64,000 nucleotides of DNA. It comes from Mycobacterium attenuatum (lineage in GTDB: Bacteria > Actinomycetota > Actinomycetes > Mycobacteriales > Mycobacteriaceae). How positions within the stretch are numbered: position 1 is the first letter of the stretch; every line of letters begins with the position of its first letter. The notes under the pieces are model-generated. The model was not told the DNA's origin. It made no database searches and saw only the letters and a list, made by a program, of their open reading frames with translations. The DNA is taken from assembly GCF_900566085.1 (NCBI RefSeq), contig NZ_UPHT01000081.1:1-64000 (forward strand), read 5' to 3'. Below are positions 60,521-64,000 of the stretch, piece after piece. The position numbers and the translations under genes were made by a program.

Positions 60521-61684
60521 GTGAGCGCGACCAAGCGCAGCACCGCGGCTATCGTCGGCGTCCATAACACCCGCCAGGGACGCCGCCTCGACGGCGAAAC
60601 CTCCCGCAGCCTGGCGCTCAAGGCCCTCCGGGGCGCGCTGGACGACGCCGGCCTCAGGCTCGGCGACGTGGACGGCATCAGCGCCGGCGCCCTGTCCACG
60701 GCGCTGATCTACGACCTGCGCATCGGCCCGGCCTGGCAGGGCCTGAACTTCGGCGTCGGCATGATCACCGAGGCCGTCACCGCAATCGAGCACGGCATGG
60801 CCGACGTGGTGGTGCTCGTCGCCGCCCAGGCGGGGGAGTATCGCGACCATGCGGCAACGGCGCCGTGGACCAGACCGGAAAACGAGTTCGTAGCGCCGTG
60901 GGGCATGTTCACCGCCGCCGAATTCGCGCTCATCGCCCGACGCCACATGCACGTCTATGGCACCACTCGTGAGCAGCTGTCCGTCGTGGCGGCCACCATC
61001 CGCAACAACGGATCGCAAAACCGGCAAGCCGTTTACTACCAACGCGGGCCGTTCACTCCCGACGACATCACCGCGTCACGGCCGATCGCCGACCCATTCC
61101 ATGTGCTCGACTGCGCAACAACTTCCGAGGGCGGGTGCGCCCTGGTGGTGGCGAACCTGGACCGGGTAGCGGTCGCGGGCCGGCCGATCTACGTGTTGGG
61201 CAGTGGCGCAGATTTTTTCGGCCCGTCGTATCAACACCCGCCCGCGTGGGACCTTGCAGGGCGGCGCGGCGACCACGTCAACGGCGCGGTGGGCGCCCGG
61301 GCGGCCGATCGCGCGTTCGGCCATGCGGGCCTGCGCCGCGACGACGTCGACGTGCTCGAACTCTACGATCCCTTCTCGTTCGAGATCATCCGCCAGCTCG
61401 AAGCGTTCGGCTTCTGCGGCGAGGGCGAAGGCGGACCGTTCGTCGCCGACGGCCACATCGCCATCGACGGCAGCCATCCAGTGACCACCGACGGCGGAAC
61501 CATGTCGTTCAGCCATGCCGGGGCGAACCCGCAGATGATGCAGCGCGCGATTCGAGCCGTGCAGCAGTTGCGCGGCGAGGCGGGCGCCCTCCAGGTCAGC
61601 GATGCCCACGTTGCGTTGTGCAGCAACGGGGGAGCGGGCGCGCTGTTCACCACGGTGCTGATCCTCGGCGATGAGCCACGATGA
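60521..61684 (+). CDS. Thiolase-fold lipid-transfer-like protein (SCP-x/Ltp type)
   Basis: 387 residues from GTG 60521 behind CGGAG. Thiolase fold: AAIVGVHNTRQGRR opening, LALKALRGALDDAGL, and ADVVVLVAAQAG. At the position of the nucleophilic Cys it has LNFGVGMITEA without Cys. The second-half motifs are altered to DGGTMSFSHAGANP. Cys-less members such as Ltp2 act as retro-aldolases in steroid side-chain breakdown together with a DUF35 partner. The next gene, overlapping by four bases, encodes just such a DUF35 protein, so a two-subunit lyase is the best guess. A role with the nearby steroid dehydrogenase is possible but not shown. Confidence 0.88.
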   Translation: MSATKRSTAAIVGVHNTRQGRRLDGETSRSLALKALRGALDDAGLRLGDVDGISAGALSTALIYDLRIGPAWQGLNFGVGMITEAVTAIEHGMADVVVLVAAQAGEYRDHAATAPWTRPENEFVAPWGMFTAAEFALIARRHMHVYGTTREQLSVVAATIRNNGSQNRQAVYYQRGPFTPDDITASRPIADPFHVLDCATTSEGGCALVVANLDRVAVAGRPIYVLGSGADFFGPSYQHPPAWDLAGRRGDHVNGAVGARAADRAFGHAGLRRDDVDVLELYDPFSFEIIRQLEAFGFCGEGEGGPFVADGHIAIDGSHPVTTDGGTMSFSHAGANPQMMQRAIRAVQQLRGEAGALQVSDAHVALCSNGGAGALFTTVLILGDEPR

Positions 61685-62103
61685 ATTCCGACAATGTGTT
61701 GCGGCCGCAAACCGGGCCGGTACCGCACCCGGTCAGTCCGCTCAGCGCCCCGTTCTGGGACGGATGCCGAGCAGGCGAACTGCGTTATCAACGCTGCCGG
61801 ACCTGCGGCACAGCGAATTTCCCGCCGACCGAGCACTGCCGGCAGTGTTTGTCCGCGGACCTGCCCTGGGCGCCCAGCGCCGGTCACGGCGAAATCTACA
61901 GCTGGACAATCGTTTACCGGCCAGTGACACCGGCATTCGAACCGCCCTACGCGCCGGCGATCGTCACTCTCGACGAGGGCTACCAGATGCTGACCAACGT
62001 CGTGGGCCTGGCACCGGCGGATCTGGCGGTCGGCATGCGGGTGCGGGTGCAGTTCCACCACGTGAGCACCGGCCTGGCGCTCCCGTATTTCACGGCGTCG
62101 TAG
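61681..62103 (+). CDS. DUF35 OB-fold zinc-ribbon acyl-CoA-associated protein
   Basis: 140 residues; its ATG overlaps the thiolase stop (ATGA). The zinc ribbon is CRTCG then CRQC (about 39-56), followed by an OB-fold with GHGEIYSWTIVYRP, FEPPYAPAIVTLDEG and VGMRVRVQF. In known pairs (ChsH2-DUF35 with Ltp2) this subunit supports a thiolase-fold lyase. The tight coupling implies that both proteins form one complex in equal amounts. Confidence 0.92.
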   Translation: MNSDNVLRPQTGPVPHPVSPLSAPFWDGCRAGELRYQRCRTCGTANFPPTEHCRQCLSADLPWAPSAGHGEIYSWTIVYRPVTPAFEPPYAPAIVTLDEGYQMLTNVVGLAPADLAVGMRVRVQFHHVSTGLALPYFTAS

Positions 62104-62430
62104 ACCGGTGCCGATCACAGCCGGCACACTTGTCCGTGCGCCGGTCCACACCCGATGCGCCCGTTGTCTCTCGCATCGCTCCCCATCTCGAGCCGCCAGC
62201 GCACATTTCGCGCCGATGCGGGCCACGGCCGCCTCCGATGGCCCTGATCAGCGAGTCAGCCATAGTGCACTTCCCAATATCGACGATTTCCCCATTCCGC
62301 CGTTGCCGAACCAGTACGCTTTCGCAAATCGCGCGGCGGCGGACCGACCGTCGCACACATGTCACACGAATTCGGCAACCCCGAAGCCGATAACGGCCGG
62401 CCAGAGGCCGGACAGAGAAAGGAACCCTGC
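62104..62430. other. Intergenic region before small secreted protein
   Basis: About 330 bases with somewhat lower GC. I find no convincing ORF. TACGCT at 62312-62317 is a weak -10 candidate, which would leave a leader of about 110 bases. The ribosome site GAAAGGAA lies at 62416-62423. Confidence 0.4.
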
Positions 62431-62856
62431 ATGCCCGCTCCGCGCAATGTGAAAACGATCATCGGCGGGGCGTTGCTGTCGGGCGGCCTCGCGGTGGCCG
62501 GGCTGGGCCTGGCCGCAGGTACCGCCCAGGCTCAGCCCGGTCCTGTTCCGCTCCATCCTGGCCCCCTCCACACCGACGACAGCGACTGGGGCCCGCCGAA
62601 GCGGTGGTGCCCGGGGGACCCCCTGCCGGAGACCGGTAACCACGTGACCGACCCATTTCGTGGCTGGGACATGTCGGTATGTCACACCTACTACTACCTG
62701 TGGCCAGGAATGGGCAATGTGTCCAACATGATTTGGGACGGGGACGATCCGCCGCCGAAACCTCCCGGCTCGGGCTACCAGCCGCCGCCGCCGCTTCCGC
62801 CGGGGTTGTGCTGGCCCAACGGCAGCTTCATTCCCGTGCCGATTGCGTGCCCTTAG
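62431..62856 (+). CDS. Small secreted Pro-rich protein
   Basis: 141 residues; the ATG at 62431 follows GAAAGGAA. A signal peptide (TIIGGALLSGGLAVAGLGLA) ends near AQA-QPG. The mature part is rich in Pro, Trp and Tyr, with four Cys (in RWCPGD, SVCHTYYYL, GLCWP and the last residues IACP) that could form two disulphides, and a Pro-run (PPPKPPGSGYQPPPPLPPG). I do not recognise a family beyond mycobacterial secreted Pro-rich proteins. The stop lies six bases before a pentanucleotide microsatellite. Confidence 0.82.
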   Translation: MPAPRNVKTIIGGALLSGGLAVAGLGLAAGTAQAQPGPVPLHPGPLHTDDSDWGPPKRWCPGDPLPETGNHVTDPFRGWDMSVCHTYYYLWPGMGNVSNMIWDGDDPPPKPPGSGYQPPPPLPPGLCWPNGSFIPVPIACP

Positions 62857-62862
62857 CCTCCG

Positions 62863-62927
62863 CTGGTCTGGTCTGGTCTGGTCTGGTCTGGTCTGGTCTG
62901 GTCTGGTCTGGTCTGGTCTGGTCTGGT
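62863..62927. repeat. CTGGT microsatellite, 13 perfect copies
   Basis: 65 bases of uninterrupted CTGGT between the secreted-protein gene and the convergent acyl-CoA synthetase gene. Copy number is likely to vary by slipped-strand replication. It is untranslated in the chosen annotation. Confidence 0.95.
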
Positions 62928-63053
62928 GCCGGGCTCGGTGACTCGCGTGGCTGATGGCGCGCCAGTCACCGTCGCGTCCCACAGCCCGACGGTGTTCGAA
63001 TAATCTGGTGTACCGGGGTTTTCACACCCGGGCTCACCAGGGCTCACCCGACC

Positions 63054-64000
63054 CTAAACATCACCGCGCAACGCAATCCGGTACGCGGTGCCACGCGGCT
63101 CGCGCACCCACAACGTCTCACCTTCGCCGACGGTTGTTCCTTGTTCGATCAAGCGGCGCTTGAGCACCTTGTGGGTGGCGGTGCTGGGCAGTTCGGCGGC
63201 GATGCGGACGTAACGCGGCCGGGCCTTGGGTGACAGGTCGGGCTGGGCGTCGAGGAATGCCTCCAACGATTCGGGGTCGAATGCATGCCCCTGGTGCAGC
63301 ACGATCGCGGCCATCACCTGGTCACCAACGTGCTCGTCGGGCACCGCATAGACAGCTACTCGGTTGATCACGCTGTGGCGCAACAGGATTCGCTCGATCG
63401 GTGCAGCCGCCAGGTTCTCCCCGTCAACCCGCATCCAGTCGGCGGTGCGGCCGGCCAGATAGATCCAGCCCGCGGCGTCACGGTAGGCGAGGTCGCCGGA
63501 CCAGTACATGCCGTGGCGCATCCGCTCGGCGTTGGCTTCGGGGTCGTTGTAATAGCCGGTGAAGAAACCGGACCCGGCGGTGTTGACCAATTCGCCCACG
63601 GCTTCGTCGGCGTTGACCAAAGCCCCGTGCTCGTCGAAGCGGGCGACGGCGCACTCGGTGACGGTGTCGCTGTGGTACACCGCGATTCCAGCGGCGCCTT
63701 TGCCGATCGATCCGGGCGGCGTTCCGGGTTCGCGAATCACGATGACTGCGTTTTCGGTCGAGCCGAAGCCGTCTTCGACCTGCACGCCGAAGCGGCGCGC
63801 GAACTCCTCGATGTCCTTCTCGCTGGCCTCGTTGCCGAAGGCCACCCGCAGCGGATTGTCGGCGTCGTCGTCGCGTTCCGGAGTCGCCAGGATGTAGGCC
63901 AGCGGCTTGCCGACATAGTTCATGTAGGTGGCGTGGTAGCGGCGGATGTCGGCCAGGAAGTTGGTTGCCGAGAACTTCGCCGGCGCAATGGCCGCCCCGG
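63054..64000 (-). CDS. Long-chain acyl-CoA synthetase (FadD), 3' part, 5' end outside window
   Basis: About 315 C-terminal residues; the frame stays open to base 64000. Readable parts: RRYHATYMNYVGKPLAYILA, EDGFGSTENAVIVIREPG (the adenylate-binding STE region), FTGYYNDPEANAERM, YWSGDLAYRDAAGWIYLAGR and the hinge followed by RVDGENLAAAPIERIL. The closing Lys lies in STATHKVLKRRL. By memory it resembles FadD17 and FadD1. FadD1 lies a few genes from Rv1747 in H37Rv, which would fit this neighbourhood; the assignment is not certain. It activates fatty acids or steroid acids with CoA. Confidence 0.9.
   Translation of the reverse strand, partial: GAAIAPAKFSATNFLADIRRYHATYMNYVGKPLAYILATPERDDDADNPLRVAFGNEASEKDIEEFARRFGVQVEDGFGSTENAVIVIREPGTPPGSIGKGAAGIAVYHSDTVTECAVARFDEHGALVNADEAVGELVNTAGSGFFTGYYNDPEANAERMRHGMYWSGDLAYRDAAGWIYLAGRTADWMRVDGENLAAAPIERILLRHSVINRVAVYAVPDEHVGDQVMAAIVLHQGHAFDPESLEAFLDAQPDLSPKARPRYVRIAAELPSTATHKVLKRRLIEQGTTVGEGETLWVREPRGTAYRIALRGDV

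Noticed and set aside
62863..62927. Translated GLVWS repeat protein (62679-62954) or RPDQT repeat protein (minus strand)
   Set aside because: A pentamer run is open in all frames; the overlapping secreted-protein gene has a ribosome site and signal peptide, and these frames have neither.

Overview
This is about 64 kb of GC-rich DNA from a slow-growing, non-tuberculous Mycobacterium. The evidence is a PPE and a PE protein, a cyclopropane mycolic acid synthase-type methyltransferase, receptor Ser/Thr kinases of the PknE and PknF type, an FHA-ABC transporter of the Rv1747 type, an MmpL-like transporter and many GTG starts. The layout does not match what I remember of M. tuberculosis H37Rv. I saw no rRNA, tRNA, IS element, prophage or CRISPR array. 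The species is not determined.

Layout. 1-10.6 kb: the 3' part of a nonribosomal peptide synthetase (A-T-E-C-A-T-R), a fused ABC exporter and an MmpL/RND transporter, read as one unit for making and exporting a peptide or lipopeptide. 10.7-18.5 kb: an SCO6745-like protein (minus), an MFS carrier, a 32-codon ORF and an unknown protein joined by ATGA overlaps, a PknE-like kinase with an external thioredoxin-fold domain, a mycolate-type methyltransferase and a membrane acyltransferase. 18.4-28.2 kb: a cation/proton antiporter divergent from a TrkA-like RCK protein, Tex, a CheB-headed hybrid histidine kinase (minus) and a secreted DUF4185 protein. 28.6-33.7 kb: a 1698-residue PPE protein with some 55-60 Asn/Gly-rich repeats of 23-25 residues.

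33.7-44.3 kb: flavin reductase, SDR, an Nramp-like carrier with a non-canonical metal site, an FAD oxidase divergent from a large LuxR-type ATPase regulator, a DUF4242 protein divergent from a decayed molybdopterin oxidoreductase, and an HSL-type esterase. 44.4-49.7 kb: PknF-like kinase and Rv1747-like FHA-ABC transporter, separated by a small convergent secreted-protein gene, then a GNAT. 49.9-53.5 kb: a tight operon of AMP ligase, class II aldolase and amidohydrolase. 53.5-64 kb: CBS protein, PE protein, FabG3-like steroid dehydrogenase, methyltransferase, SDR, a membrane protein, a NYN-LOTUS protein, a Cys-less thiolase plus DUF35 pair, a small secreted protein, a 13-copy CTGGT microsatellite and the 3' part of an acyl-CoA synthetase.

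Regulatory signals visible by eye: four genes have a TANNNT -10 hexamer ending exactly seven bases before the start codon (expected leaderless mRNAs) and three more are within one or two bases. Two divergent intergenic regions carry near-perfect inverted repeats next to such promoters. A palindromic decamer repeat precedes fabG3, a DosR-box-like motif precedes the CBS gene, and a 19-bp-stem hairpin separates two convergent genes. All functional calls are by reading motifs and memory of families; no database search was run.
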